From JABJGO01 sp963921245 (GTDB lineage Bacteria > Pseudomonadota > Alphaproteobacteria > Rhodospirillales > Casp-alpha2): 64,000 nucleotides of DNA. The notes under the pieces are model-generated. The model was not told the DNA's origin. It made no database searches and saw only the letters and a program-made list of their open reading frames with translations. Where the stretch lies: assembly GCA_963921245.4 (NCBI GenBank), contig CAWUEY030000001.1:1922001-1986000 (forward strand), in the 5' to 3' direction. Positions 8,301-18,106 of the stretch are shown here, piece after piece; the first letter of the stretch is position 1; each line of letters opens with the position of its first letter. The position numbers and the translations under genes were made by a program.

Positions 8301-8456
8301 TCAGTATCCGTATTCGGTGAGCAGGGTCTCGATCTCGGGATCGCTCTCCCATTCTTCCGACAGCTCGGCTTCGTCCATCTCGGCGATCTGACGCTTGATT
8401 TCCTCCCAACGGTCTTCGATGCCGCGCGCCCAGGCGATGTGTTGTTCTTCGGTCAT
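8301..8456 (-). CDS. Small acidic protein of plasmid context
   Basis: The frame has 51 codons: it starts MTEEQHIAWARGIEDRW and ends EIETLLTEYGY. A strong ribosome site, GGAGGG, lies five bases before the ATG, and a terminator follows the stop. That makes it a convincing gene despite its size. The protein is very acidic and mostly helical, with no signal peptide or membrane segment. Function is unknown. It lies among relics of plasmid maintenance genes and has its own transcription unit boundaries. Confidence 0.65.
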   Translation of the reverse strand: MTEEQHIAWARGIEDRWEEIKRQIAEMDEAELSEEWESDPEIETLLTEYGY

Positions 8457-8630
8457 GATGCCCTCCATCGTTAGTGTTTCAACTCAACGAAATCGGCTGG
8501 GGGCGCGGCGGCGGCGCGCATCCTTGATGGCGGCATCGCCGTGCCCCACACTTGGCCGACAGAGAGGATGCACAAAAAACCAAGTCAAGGACGCCAGCCC
8601 TTGTCCGTATTCTTTCTCGGGCGCGGACAG

Positions 8631-8664
8631 AAAAATGGCCCCGCCAGTTGGTTCCGACGGGGAC
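8631..8664 (-). terminator. Intrinsic terminator after the DUF2493 remnant
   Basis: On the minus strand GTCCCCGTCGG and CTGGCGGGGCC form a stem, followed by ATTTTT. It lies a few bases past the stop of the ssb/DUF2493 chimera. Confidence 0.6.
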
Positions 8665-8671
8665 TTTCGGA

Positions 8672-9601
8672 TCAGGCGTATTGCTTGGCGGGAATGCCGA
8701 GGCCGCGGGCCTTGTCCACAAGGTTTTCGGTAACGCCGGTGCCGTGGAAAAAAGTCAGCCCTCCGAGCGGCATCAGGTTCAGCATCCGGTCGTTGCGCAA
8801 GAAGCCCGCCCGCTTCTTGCCGTCCCGTTTCCAGTCGGGCTTGAAGACCACTTGGTCGATCTTGCGGGTTTCGGCCCAGCGGGCGGCGATGAGGTCCGTG
8901 CCCTTGGGCGCGCCGCCGTGCACCAGCACTATGTCCGGGTGTTTGGCATGGGCCTTGTCGAGCGCCGCCCAAACCAGGGTGTGGTCGTTGAAGTCCATGC
9001 CACCCGCCACGACCACCTTGGGGCCTTCGGGGACCATGGCAAGGTTCTTTTTACGCTCGCTTGCGGCCAGAAACTCGCGGCTGTCAACCACAGCGGCGGT
9101 GAGCCCTGCGCGGCGGGTTCTGTACCCCCGGGCAGGCATCCATGGACTGCCGGTGGTGACGCTGAACAACTCGGCGGCCCGGTCACGCAAGCCCTCGAAC
9201 CAGTCCCAGGCTTGGGACGTGACATGGCCGCGGGTCTCCAGGGCTTCTGGCCCTGTTGCCGGACGATACCTGTCTGGAGGGCAAGATATGCTGTGAAACA
9301 GCGTCCGTGCGTTCCGGCGCAGGTCGGACCGCCTGGACAAGGGCTTCGACCAACTTGGCTTTGATATCCACCGCTCCGTGTACGAGCGAGCCGGGCAGGA
9401 TTCCCGAACCGGATGCCTTGAACGCCACGCCCACGACAGGATGACGGCGGCGGGATGAGCGATGCGTTCACCGGTGCGCTTGTCCTTCCAGCTTTCCGAC
9501 GTGGCCACCGACAGGGTCGCCATCTTGCCGTCGTTCAGATGCCGGATTTCCGGGTCCTGGCCCAGGTTGCCGATCAGGGTGAATTTATTGATTCCACGCA
9601 T
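8672..9601 (-). pseudogene. Chimera of an SSB start and a DUF2493 (SLOG-fold) end
   Basis: The 309-aa frame begins as a single-stranded DNA-binding protein (INKFTLIGNLGQDPEIRHLN, then SESWKDKRTGER, residues 1-46). After that SSB similarity stops. From about residue 120 it is a DUF2493 protein: WDWFEGLRDRAAELF, LTAAVVDSREFLAA, KVVVAGGMDFNDHTLVW, VHGGAPKGTDLIAARWA, GTGVTENLVDKARGLGIP. Residues 47-119 look like the wrong frame. An alternative frame there carries KLVEALVQAVRPAPE, which resembles the usual N-terminal half of DUF2493 proteins. The likely history is a deletion joining ssb to DUF2493, plus a frameshift. The SLOG-like C-terminal domain may still fold. Confidence 0.65.
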
Positions 9602-9625
9602 GGCTTGTCTCCTTTTCCGTTTGCG

Positions 9626-10638
9626 TTAAAACCATCCCATTCCTTCTTGCCTTTCCCTCTCAGACAACGGCGCCGTGAACCCGGCGTCGGACAGGAGAGG
9701 CGCGTCCCCGCCCCCAAACGCCAGCCAGTCGTCATTGAAGTCCTTGAGCCTGGGCAGGATGATCTCCGTCGCCACGTTTTGGGCGGTGGCGCGACCGAGC
9801 AGGCGTAACGCCGCATGCTCACCGGCAAACCCTTTGTCAGCGGCGATGACCAGGCGGTGGGTATTTGGTGGAATGATAAAAGCCGCCATGTGCGCCGTGC
9901 TTAAAGTGGCGGCGAAGGCGAAGCCCGGACCCGGCACGGCGAAGGGCAAAGTAGATTCCAATCCCTCGCCCACGAGCAGGTTTTCCGGCGTTCCGGCGCA
10001 ACCGGGCGGATCAAAGCGCACGGCATGACCGTTGAGACGGCCCAGCGCCCGGCGTTCGATCAGTCGCCCGTGGGCGTCAAGAAAGTACCGCGCGACGCCG
10101 GTAAGGGTTCCGGTGTTATCCCGCACGCCGGCGATCAGGGCGGGACGGCGGGTGTGCCTGTCGAACCAGGCGTCGGGCAGAAAGCGCAAGGAGCGATGAC
10201 AGTCTTTCAGGACGATGCCCCGCCGCTTGAGATATTTCTCTCCAAGCGTCCCGGCCAGAGGTCCGGCGACGGCGAACAGACGGCGGGCGGCCCCGATCCG
10301 TTCGGCCTCGGATAGCGGCGCCGGGCGCCATGTAAACGGGAGCAGCGGGGGCGAAGCTCCGAGGAACCACGCCGCCTCGCGCATGGCGCCGGAAAGGTCC
10401 GGCAGGTTTTGGGTCAGCTTGATGATGTCCAGTAGGTCGCCATGTTCACCCGTCGCCGCGTCCTGCCATTTCCCGGGAATGCCGGGGGCGCCAGACGCAC
10501 GAACAGGGACCGGCCTTTTTCGTTCCGGACGTTGCCCACCTGCCAATACCGCCCGGCGCGCCGCCGGTTGGAGAGGTAATAGCGGCAAACGGCGAGCGCG
10601 TTCTCGCTCAGGCGCCGCGACAGCTCGGAAGCGCGCAT
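9626..10638 (-). pseudogene. Toprim/primase-like plasmid protein (DUF7146 type), frameshifted
   Basis: The N-terminal part (MRASELSRRLSENALAVCRY, then RRAGRYWQVGNVRNEKGRSL) and the rest (GKWQDAATGEHGDLLDII, then LLVGEGLESTLPFAVPGPG with the Toprim-type acidic turn, LVIAADKG) are in different frames. They join near 10470-10490 in a C/G-rich run. Reassembled, the protein would be about 335 aa, a normal length for the single Toprim proteins of alphaproteobacterial plasmids and ICEs. These are thought to be DNA-processing accessory proteins. One indel probably abolished it, unless it is a sequencing error. Confidence 0.7.
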
Positions 10639-10642
10639 GGGA

Positions 10643-12724
10643 TCAATGCCCAATGAGCGGGAACCGCTCCAACACCTTCGCCAGGATATCAGGGCCTTCC
10701 TTACCCACGGGAATGAAGGCCCGCCGCCTGTTCTGGATGATTTCGGTCATGCAGCCAAGGCCGGTGAGGATATCGAAGAGGTCGGTCCCACCATCAGAGG
10801 CGATCTCCACCCGGTGCGTGCCAATGACCAGAGAACGGCGGAAACGTAAACCGCGGGTCAGGGTATGCGAGACGCCACCGTCGATGACCGAGGCCCATAT
10901 TTCATGGACGGACATCTCCGGCGCATCGAGACCGAGGGCGGCGTGGAACGCGGGCAGATCCATCTCCTTCAGCACCCGGCCCAAAAGCCGCTTGCCGTCA
11001 TCGGTTTGCAGGCGGTAGATACGCAGAGAGTCACTCTTCATGAGATCCCAGATGGGCAGCAACAGGCCGGTCACGAGATAGAAATCCGACGTGCGAAACG
11101 CGGGCAAGGACGCCCGCTCCGCCTTCCAGGCCTCCCTGAAACGGTAAAGGGCGATTTCCTCCCAATGCGAGTCCGCCAGTTCGGCCTCGGTGACCGATGG
11201 GGACTCCAATGGCCGCAATAAACGCACGCACGTCTCAACCGCACCGTCCTCGCTCATGCGGCCCGGCGCCGGAACTTTAAGCGCGGCCCGGCCGGAACGG
11301 GCGTTGACCAGGAAGGCGGCCTTGTCGCCGTGCCGGGCAATGACATCATCCAGGGCAAGGGGCGTCACCCTGTCGCGGCGCTCGATCTTCAAACACCGGG
11401 TAACGGCCCCGGTCTGGCCGTGGGTGTAGACATCCTTGTTTTCAAGGATGGTGAAGCTCTCGGCCCTCAGGGTCTCGACACCCTCATCGACGCCGCCCGC
11501 CGCGCGCAGGCCCTCGAAGATCTGTTCCAGGATATTCTCGAACGCCGTGAGCAGCTGGTTCTGCCTCTCAATGGTCAAGGCCAGGACGCGGTTCAGGAAC
11601 TGGCTCATGGGCGGCAGGTCCTCGCGTATGGAACCGTCACCGTCGAGCAACGACAGCCCGGTCTGGTCCTCGAAGGTTTTAAGGGACAGTCCTCGATCTC
11701 GCCGTGGACGATCTTCTTATAGAGCTGGCGCAGAGCGGCGCTGGCCCTTGGTGATGGCACCCAGGGTGTCGAGCCGCCGGGCGATGGTGGACAGAAACCG
11801 CTTTTCGCCCTTCACGTCCGTGGCGACGGGACGAAACAGCGTCGCGGTTGATCACCGGATTGCCGTCGGCGTCGAACATCGCCCGTGAGCATTAGTTGCC
11901 GTCTTCATCGGTATAAACTTCAAACAGTTGCATCGGGAACGAGTTCATCAAATAGTCGAGCACGTATTCCCGGGGCGTGATATCCACCGACAGGTCCGAC
12001 CACTCGCTGGACGGGATATGTGCCAGGCGGCGCTCCAGCAGCGCCTCGCCGGTGGAGACCAGTTGCACGATCACTGCGTCGCCCCGCTCCATATCGGCTT
12101 CGATGGCGCGGATCAGCGACGGGCACTTCATGGCCGTCAGCATGTGATTGAAGAAGCGTTGCTTGGAGGACTCGAAAGCGGATAAGGCAGCAGATTTGGC
12201 GTGCCGGTTCAGGGTTCCCTTGTCACTGGTAATATTTAACGCCTCAAGGGCTCCCTGGAGGTTTTGATGGATGACGTGATAGGCCCCGGCGAAGCTGTCG
12301 TAGATATCCACCTCGACGCCTTCGTAAGACAATGAGCGCGCCGTATAGAGCTTCAGGTCCCGCGAGATCACTTCCATGGCTGCGCCGCCGCCCGCCTCCA
12401 TGGCCTGCACGAAGTCCGCACGGGTTGAAAACGCCGTATCCTCACCCCAGAGACCCAACCGCTCGGCGTAGGCCAGGTTGTTCACATGGGTGGCGCCGGT
12501 AGCGGGCACATAGGCGACGCGGGCCAATGGCACGGCGCGCTGTAAGCGCAGGCCCGCCTCGCCCTGTTTAGAGGCCTCCTTCTGCCCACGCTCGCCCCTG
12601 GCCGCCGTGGCGATGGCAAATGCATGGCTTTCATCGAAGACCAACGGGCCATCAAAGGCGGACTCCAACCATTCCGCAATTTGTTCCAGCCTCGACTTCT
12701 TACCCCGCCGGGCCTCGCCATCAC
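10643..12724 (-). pseudogene. Strawberry-notch-like helicase/methylase protein, fragmented
   Basis: The middle piece (12668-11892) holds helicase motif II FDESHA, then RVAYVPATGATHVNNLAYAE and YDSFAGAYHVIHQNL, typical of bacterial strawberry-notch (SNO) proteins. The N-terminal part with the Walker A site is missing: the frame hits a stop just before EARRGKKSRLEQIAEWLES. A TAA follows TDEDGN at about 11894, where the family normally continues. Between 11880 and 11650 the remaining pieces (MFDADGNPVINRD, then FRPVATDVKGEKRFLSTIAR, then KKIVHGEIEDCPLKTFEDQT) lie in different frames with parts lost. The C-terminal piece is 11650-10643. At least four lesions make this a relic of a protein that was over 1000 aa. 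Confidence 0.7.
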
Positions 12725-12764
12725 CTCACCCGCCTCCGGCTCCTTGACCGCATCCGCCGCGATC

Positions 12765-13103
12765 TCAGGTGCGGGGATCGTTTTTGTTCTTAATTACGAC
12801 TTTCGTTTTATAGCCTTCGCCGCGCCAGTCGCAGGCGATCCGGCGGGCCATACTTACGGCGGCTTTTTTCGTTCGGAAGGAGCACCATTCACGGGGTGCA
12901 CCGACCTGCCAAAAATCCCGATAATACGACACGGTGATATCGAGAACCGGGGCCTCGGGAAGAATTTCCTCAGTGACCGGATGATGGAAACCCTCGGAGA
13001 CGATGTAGAACTCGCCCGTCGGCGCGTCGTGGTGTGCCAAACGGTAGGTCAGTGTTTTGTCCGTCGCGTCGTATTCGCCGTTCAAGGTCCATTCACTAGT
13101 GTC
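12765..13103 (-). pseudogene. Fragment of a plasmid protein (SEWTLNGEYD...)
   Basis: Readable sequence starts at DTSEWTLNGEYDATDKT and continues YRLAHHDAPTGEFYIVSEGF, REWCSFRTKKAAVSMARRIA, ending KVVIKNKNDPRT. It has no start codon of its own in this frame. It begins exactly where the upstream GHKL ATPase runs out of frame. It is either the true C-terminus of that ATPase after another frameshift, or a separate gene that lost its start. The family is unknown to me. Confidence 0.45.
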
Positions 13104-14205
13104 TTGTCGATGAACTCTCTGGCGGTGTTGGCGGTGACGCCGAGGCTGCCCGATAACTGCCACCTGCCCATATTCCTTCCCTTGATAAAGTAATGGCAGT
13201 CTGCCGAAATGTGGTCGAGGATGCGTTCCAGATCGCTCAGAAAATCATCGAAATAAAACGAGAGGTCGTCACGACGGCAGGCGGCCTCAAACGCCTCGTC
13301 TTCGCAATCGTATTCTCCTTCTTCGACAAGCTCTTTGGCGATAGTTGTCAGGACACTGCACGCGTCCCAAAAGACGGGCCGGTAGATGGCCCATCGGGCG
13401 GCGGTTTTCAATTCATCGAAGAACGCGTCCTGCACCACTTCCTTGCGGGCTGGCAGGACCAGCTTCAGGTCGGGGCAATCGAGAATATCAAGGCAAACGG
13501 AATAGGTATCTCGTTCCATCGCCGTGGTGACATCAGGCAACGGCGCAGACAATGTGAGACCATGAAAATTGATCCTCGTTTCATAATGGCCGTAGCAGCG
13601 GCGGAAGACGCCGATGCGGATGCCCCGCCACAGCTCGATATGATGGTCGTTTTCGAGAAAGTCTTTCTGTTCCAGTCTTTCGCCGTCGAGATAAACCGGC
13701 GTTAGACAATAGCGGGCGGCGGCTTCCAGGGTGTTGGAAACGGGTCTTGCACCGTCATAGACGAACATGATCTCCGTGCCCGGCCGCGTGTCGAACGGTT
13801 TGACCAGCACCGGCGCCCGGCTGCAAAACTGGTCCGGTTCAAGGCGCATGGTCCAGCCGATTTTGGCGTCCGGGGTGCGCGACGTGATCGAGCAGGTACG
13901 CTGGGACAGGGAGAAGAAGCCCATGCCGGCCGGTTCTTCCCGGCGCAGTGTCTCGTTCTCCCAATCGCTGCCGCCGAGCGTCAAAAGGCTTTTCGGATCG
14001 GCGATACCGCAGCCGTCGTCACGAAAGACGACCACGGTTCCGCCTGAACCGTCCGTTGTGCACACGTCGATGCGCTCGCGCCGGCGCGGCGCGCGTTCTG
14101 GATCAGTTCATTGAAGATATCTTCGAGGGTCGCGTTAAACAGCCGCGTCGCCTTGTCCAGCGCCTTCGGACTGACCGCCGCGTAAAAGGGTTCAAAATTC
14201 GTCAT
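13082..14205 (-). pseudogene. GHKL/HSP90-like ATPase, frameshifted
   Basis: The first 225 bases code MTNFEPFYAAVSPKALDKAT, then the N-box FNELIQNARRAGAS. The next frame continues with the G1 box VVVFRDDGCGIADP, then LLTLGGSDWENE and GMGFFSLSQRTCS, the ATP-lid region. The two frames join near 14085 by a one-base indel in a GCGC-rich stretch. The reassembled protein has about 370 aa and is a known cargo type of alphaproteobacterial plasmids and ICEs: an ATPase of unknown role related to HSP90/MutL/histidine-kinase ATP folds. It is probably inactive as written. Confidence 0.7.
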
Positions 14206-14306
14206 GGGTGAGCCTCCAGAGGTTGGGATGAGGGAAAGACACGCCGGAACCCGGCCTTACTCCACCTGGCCCCGTCGCCTCCGGCTCCTTGCCGGGCGGG
14301 CCGGTT

Positions 14307-14829
14307 TTATCCGGCCATGCGCCACTCAAGCTCCGGTACGATCCGGACCCAACGGTCTTTCGGGCAAATAGGATGCAGATCCCGGCGTTTGCGGTTTGCG
14401 GTATTCCAGGGCGCAACCCTGGTCCGACCCCACCATTCCCAACCGGCGGCCAAAAGACTGGTGCCGGACTCATGGGGCAGGGTATAGGTCTGGATCAGCC
14501 AGTGTCCCATGGCGAAAGCGGCCCGGGCAGTCCTGGAGAGAAGGAAGCTACACGCGTTCTTCGTGCCGTCCGTCGCCAACCGGGAAGCTTCGGCGATGAG
14601 ATAACCGTTATAGGCAGGCGCGGCGGGCCGCATGACGACAGCTTGTTCTTGCCGCAAATCGTCGTCGCGATCCTGCGGACCGCTCGGGTTTTGCTGTGGC
14701 GCCGCAAACCTCCTGGCCGTCCGACACGCCGATATTGAACAGATGGAAGCGGACGGGATCGAGATGGCGGTGACGCTCGGCGATAAACGCGTTGGCCTCT
14801 TTCAGGCTCATGGGGATAGCGTAGAGCAT
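14307..14829 (-). pseudogene. XF1762-family protein, frameshifted
   Basis: The N-terminal part MLYAIPMSLKEANAFIAERH, then FHLFNIGVSDGQEVCGA, and the C-terminal part EASRLATDGTKNACSFLLSR, then MGHWLIQTYTLPHESGTSLL fit the XF1762 family, a GNAT-like fold found on plasmids. They are in different frames, and the linking segment (normally GRPVAR...DDG.TLEV) is scrambled between about 14640 and 14700. The function of the family is unknown. The start overlaps the end of the preceding small gene by about 22 bases. Confidence 0.7.
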
Positions 14830-15059
14830 GGCCCGGCCTCCCGGCTCAAATCGGCTAGTCGCACGCAATGAACGTCAATGATGACGCCGCTGTTGGTTTC
14901 CAGGAGAAGCTGGCAATGGTTCTTCTCCGGGAACACATAGGACCGGCCGAAGCGGCCACAGATGGCGGCGCCGATGGCTTGGTAGTCAGAGAGGGGGTCC
15001 GTGACGCCCCACCGGTCCGCCTTGCGGCCGGGGGTCGTGATATTGGCCTTGAGCTTCAT
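14808..15059 (-). CDS. Small plasmid-type protein, unknown
   Basis: The protein has 83 aa, beginning MKLKANITTPGRKADRWGVT and containing YQAIGAAICGRFGRSYVFPE and ETNSGVIIDVHCVRLADLSR. It lies between parB and the XF1762 relic in the same direction with tight spacing, so it was part of the same operon. It appears intact, in contrast to its neighbours. I do not recognise a domain. Confidence 0.5.
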   Translation of the reverse strand: MKLKANITTPGRKADRWGVTDPLSDYQAIGAAICGRFGRSYVFPEKNHCQLLLETNSGVIIDVHCVRLADLSREAGPCSTLSP

Positions 15060-15069
15060 CTTTCGCCCC

Positions 15070-16941
15070 CTATTCGGCGGCGGAAAGAAAGGCCACCGGC
15101 AAGTCCTGGGACGGCTGGTCTGCAGGAACCTCAGCTATGGATGACATATCGCCGGATGCCACACCTTGGGCTTCCGCACCTTCCGGCCCCACAGGCCATA
15201 CCGGGGCTTCGGACGCAGTAACCTCGGCCTTCGGTTTTTCGGCCTCGTCAAGCGGCGCGTCGAGATCGGCCCCGTAAGCCATGCCGTCGGGCAGTCAGCG
15301 AGATGCGGCGGCGGCCTGCTCATTGGTGATGCCGGGACGCTTCTCGCCCCGGAATACGCTTTCCAGGATATCTGCCAGCACACCTTTCTTTTCACCCTGG
15401 TGCGTGCGCGCCCAGGTCTCGCCCAAGATGTCGGAGGCGACGTCGAGGGCGCAATCCTTCTTCACCCACTTGAAGAAGTACGCCGCCGTCGGCCGCCAGT
15501 GTTTGGCCACGTCGACGCCAAGACGCCGCCCGATGGCTTTATGAAGGGCGTTGCCGTCGTCGCTCAAAGAACCTTTAAGGGTTTGCGAGATGCAATATGC
15601 AAACAGGCGTTGCTTGTCCGCCATCGGTAGCTTCGAGAGGACGGCGAAGCCTGTCGCCGGTTCCATATCCAGCCAGCCGAGGTCGATGCCGTCCGGGACC
15701 GGAATGTCGGCAACCTCCATTTGTTCCGTCCAGCTGTAGGGCAAGGTCGTGTCGACGCTCAGATCGAGGAGCTTTTCGCCATAAATTGAGCCCTCCGGCA
15801 GCACCCGGTGCGCCAGGGTGAACAGCGCCAGATCGAAGGCGCAGGCGAAGTCGTCCGCCAGATAGCCTTGCGCCACATGCAGGCGGAAGTGTTTGAGGGC
15901 GGCGGTCAGTTTGGCGTTGAAGGTGTAAGGTGTGGCGGCCTCGGGTCCGGTTTTCTGCTCCGGCTCCTGGTCTTCCGGGCGGACGTAACCGCGCCGCACA
16001 TCCAGGTCGCCGTTATGGCCGATGGTGACGACGCAGCCCGCACGCGCCAGGTCTTCGGGCGCATAGGCGCGGAGTTTGTTTTCGAAAGCATTATATTGCG
16101 CCTCGGCTTCGTCGTGGGCCTGAACAAGGTCATCCGGCCAGCCGTCGGCCTCGCCCCGCGCCTCGATCTCCTCCATCAGGTCGGCTAGACGGTCGATCTC
16201 GGCGGCCTGCTCCGGTGTCGGCTCGACGGCCTGGGGATGGACGCGCCGATACTGGCTGGTATCTTCATAAGAGACGTCCAATCTGGTCATGGGCCATTTC
16301 CAGCACTCGGCGGCCTGGACCTCCCGCCCCGCCGCCGTCAGCTTGTCGAGGGCCAGTTCGGTGACCAGGGCCCGGTCGTCCAGATAAGCCGCGTCTTCTT
16401 CGGAACTGAACAGATCAGCGATGACGGTCCCGCCTGCGGCTTCGTAAGCCTCGCGCCTGATAAATTTGACGTATTTGGAATTGACCGCGATCTTGCCGTC
16501 CGTCAGCAGGTGGCGGACGTTCTGAGCATAGACGTAACCGCCCCTGATCTCCGCTGGTGTCGCGCCGCGCTCGCCCATACGCGCGAAGGCCTCGAACTGG
16601 TCGAGGGGGTGCATGGACGTGCGTTCCACGTTCTCCGCCAGCGATACTTCCTCCGGGTCGCCGTCATGCACACGGCACGGAATGGGATGGTCGGTGGCGA
16701 TCACGCCGTCAGCCGCCAGGGCTTGAAACGCCATCAGGCGCCGCCCGCCAGCGTTGACCGCGAAGCTGTCGTCGCCATTGGTATGAACCACCAGGTTTTC
16801 CAGCAAGCCGTGGGCCTGGAGGGAGGCTTTCAGTTCCGCCTGCTCGGCTTCCCCCAGCGGCGTTTTCCGCGCGTTCAGGGGGGATAGAACCAGCTTGTCG
16901 AGGGGAAGGAACCGGATGTCGCCGGCGATCGTCTGTTCCAT
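15070..16941 (-). pseudogene. parB: ParB/RepB/Spo0J-like partition protein with in-frame stop and HTH deletion
   Basis: The N-terminus is a good ParB CTPase domain: LDKLVLSPLNARKTPLGEAE, LLENLVVHTNGDDSFAVNAG, GRRLMAFQAL, VSLAENVERTSMHPLDQFEA. The helix-turn-helix that should follow is missing: after GERGATPAEI the text jumps straight to VRHLLTDGKIAVNSKYVKF, so an in-frame deletion removed the DNA-binding part. The frame meets TGA at 15295-15297 after EQAAAASR, but the same frame continues LPDGMAYGADLDAPLDEAEK to 15070. A single TGG-to-TGA change therefore shortens it. The protein cannot be a normal ParB. It once belonged with the ParA relic at 6193. Confidence 0.75.
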
Positions 16942-17136
16942 GTTCGAGATCTCCTGTAAACGCGGCGGAGACGGCCACTCCGCCTCCTGTCAACCGCGCA
17001 CCCGAACTCCTCCCGCCTCCCGCTCCAGACTGGAGATATAAACTCGCCACTTGTTCCAAGTGAAGGCGCTTGTCCAAAAATTTCTCAGTGCTTAGTCTAC
17101 TACTGAGATGAGAATACTGATCAATTGAGCCCTACT

Positions 17137-18054
17137 ATGACGACGTTCACAACTGCCTACAGTAAAGAAATCTGCCGAGAGATTTCGGCCAGGGAAGCAA
17201 ATAACCTATATGCTAAGAACATTATCCGCGACAAATGGGCTTTTACATGCCCTCATGAAAGATGTCAGGCGCCGATGACCTGTATCAACCTAGACAGGCC
17301 GAAGGCGATCAGACGGCGGGAACCTTACTTCAAAACAAATGGCACTATAGGCTTACACTCTCCAACCTGCGCTGCCGTGCAGGCCTATAAAGGAAGTAAA
17401 CAAACCATTCGCCCGGCGAAAAAATTTGATTTGGTCAAAGCATCGGATATACGACTGCTTTTAAGGCTTGAAGAAATAGCCCCCCGCGCGAACTTGGGTG
17501 TGAATCCTGACCGACCTGAAGATCGGCGAGCCGTCTCCGGTTCATCGGGCAGAGGTCAAGAGGGCCCTCGCGGGCCGAACAACACTTATGTTCGTCGATT
17601 GAAGCGCCTTGTTGACGAATACAATTCAGGAGATACGAACCCGGACCGGATCGTGGAATTCGACGGACAGGAAACTCCAATCGGCAGCTTATTTTTTTCA
17701 ATTGATGACGCAGATGATTTACCCGCGAAAACTATGGTTTTCCACGGGCGCGGCTATCTCAATAAACGAGATGAATCCGTGACTTTAAGATTTCATAACA
17801 CAATAATCTTGGAGGGCGTTTCAGCCCGCCCGTATACAATTTTAAAAAGAAAACCGCACACAGAGGAAGATTCCAACTTATATCTGGAAAGCATGATTGA
17901 GGTCTGCTCGAAGGCAGATGAAGACAAGATTTCTCTTTACGTTCTTGCTTCTCCGTCTGTGATCTCTTTCAAATCAAATAAGGGGGAAGAAAAGAAAACA
18001 ATCCGTCTCCGAGTGAACGGTCCAGAGTGTGTTTATTTTGAGCCCAAGCGTTAG
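17137..18054 (+). CDS. Unknown protein with a CoiA-like zinc-finger start
   Basis: The product has 305 aa from the ATG at 17137; a TTG at 17125 is also possible. Near the N-terminus it has FTCPHERCQAPM and later GLHSPTC. This CxxxxC...HxxxC spacing could bind zinc and recalls the front part of competence/nuclease CoiA-like proteins. The middle is charged (RRLKRLVDEYNSGDTNPDRI). The C-terminal half is beta-rich. The gene is less GC-rich than the neighbouring plasmid relics and is convergent with nucC, so it probably came with the defence cluster. No function can be assigned. Confidence 0.6.
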   Translation: MTTFTTAYSKEICREISAREANNLYAKNIIRDKWAFTCPHERCQAPMTCINLDRPKAIRRREPYFKTNGTIGLHSPTCAAVQAYKGSKQTIRPAKKFDLVKASDIRLLLRLEEIAPRANLGVNPDRPEDRRAVSGSSGRGQEGPRGPNNTYVRRLKRLVDEYNSGDTNPDRIVEFDGQETPIGSLFFSIDDADDLPAKTMVFHGRGYLNKRDESVTLRFHNTIILEGVSARPYTILKRKPHTEEDSNLYLESMIEVCSKADEDKISLYVLASPSVISFKSNKGEEKKTIRLRVNGPECVYFEPKR

Positions 18055-18106
18055 GCCTTGCCGCTGTTATCAAATGTATATTTTTTGGCGAAGATTCAGT
18101 TTCAGG

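Noticed and set aside
7813..8409. A 198-codon minus-strand frame in the GC-rich spacer
   Set aside because: It has arginine/proline-rich composition typical of chance frames in GC-rich DNA, no ribosome site, and it overlaps a convincing small gene and terminator.
15295..15297. TGA in parB as evidence for TGA read as Trp
   Set aside because: Intact genes such as psd, nucC and cap6 end at TGA, and parB is also damaged elsewhere. A nonsense mutation in a relic is simpler.
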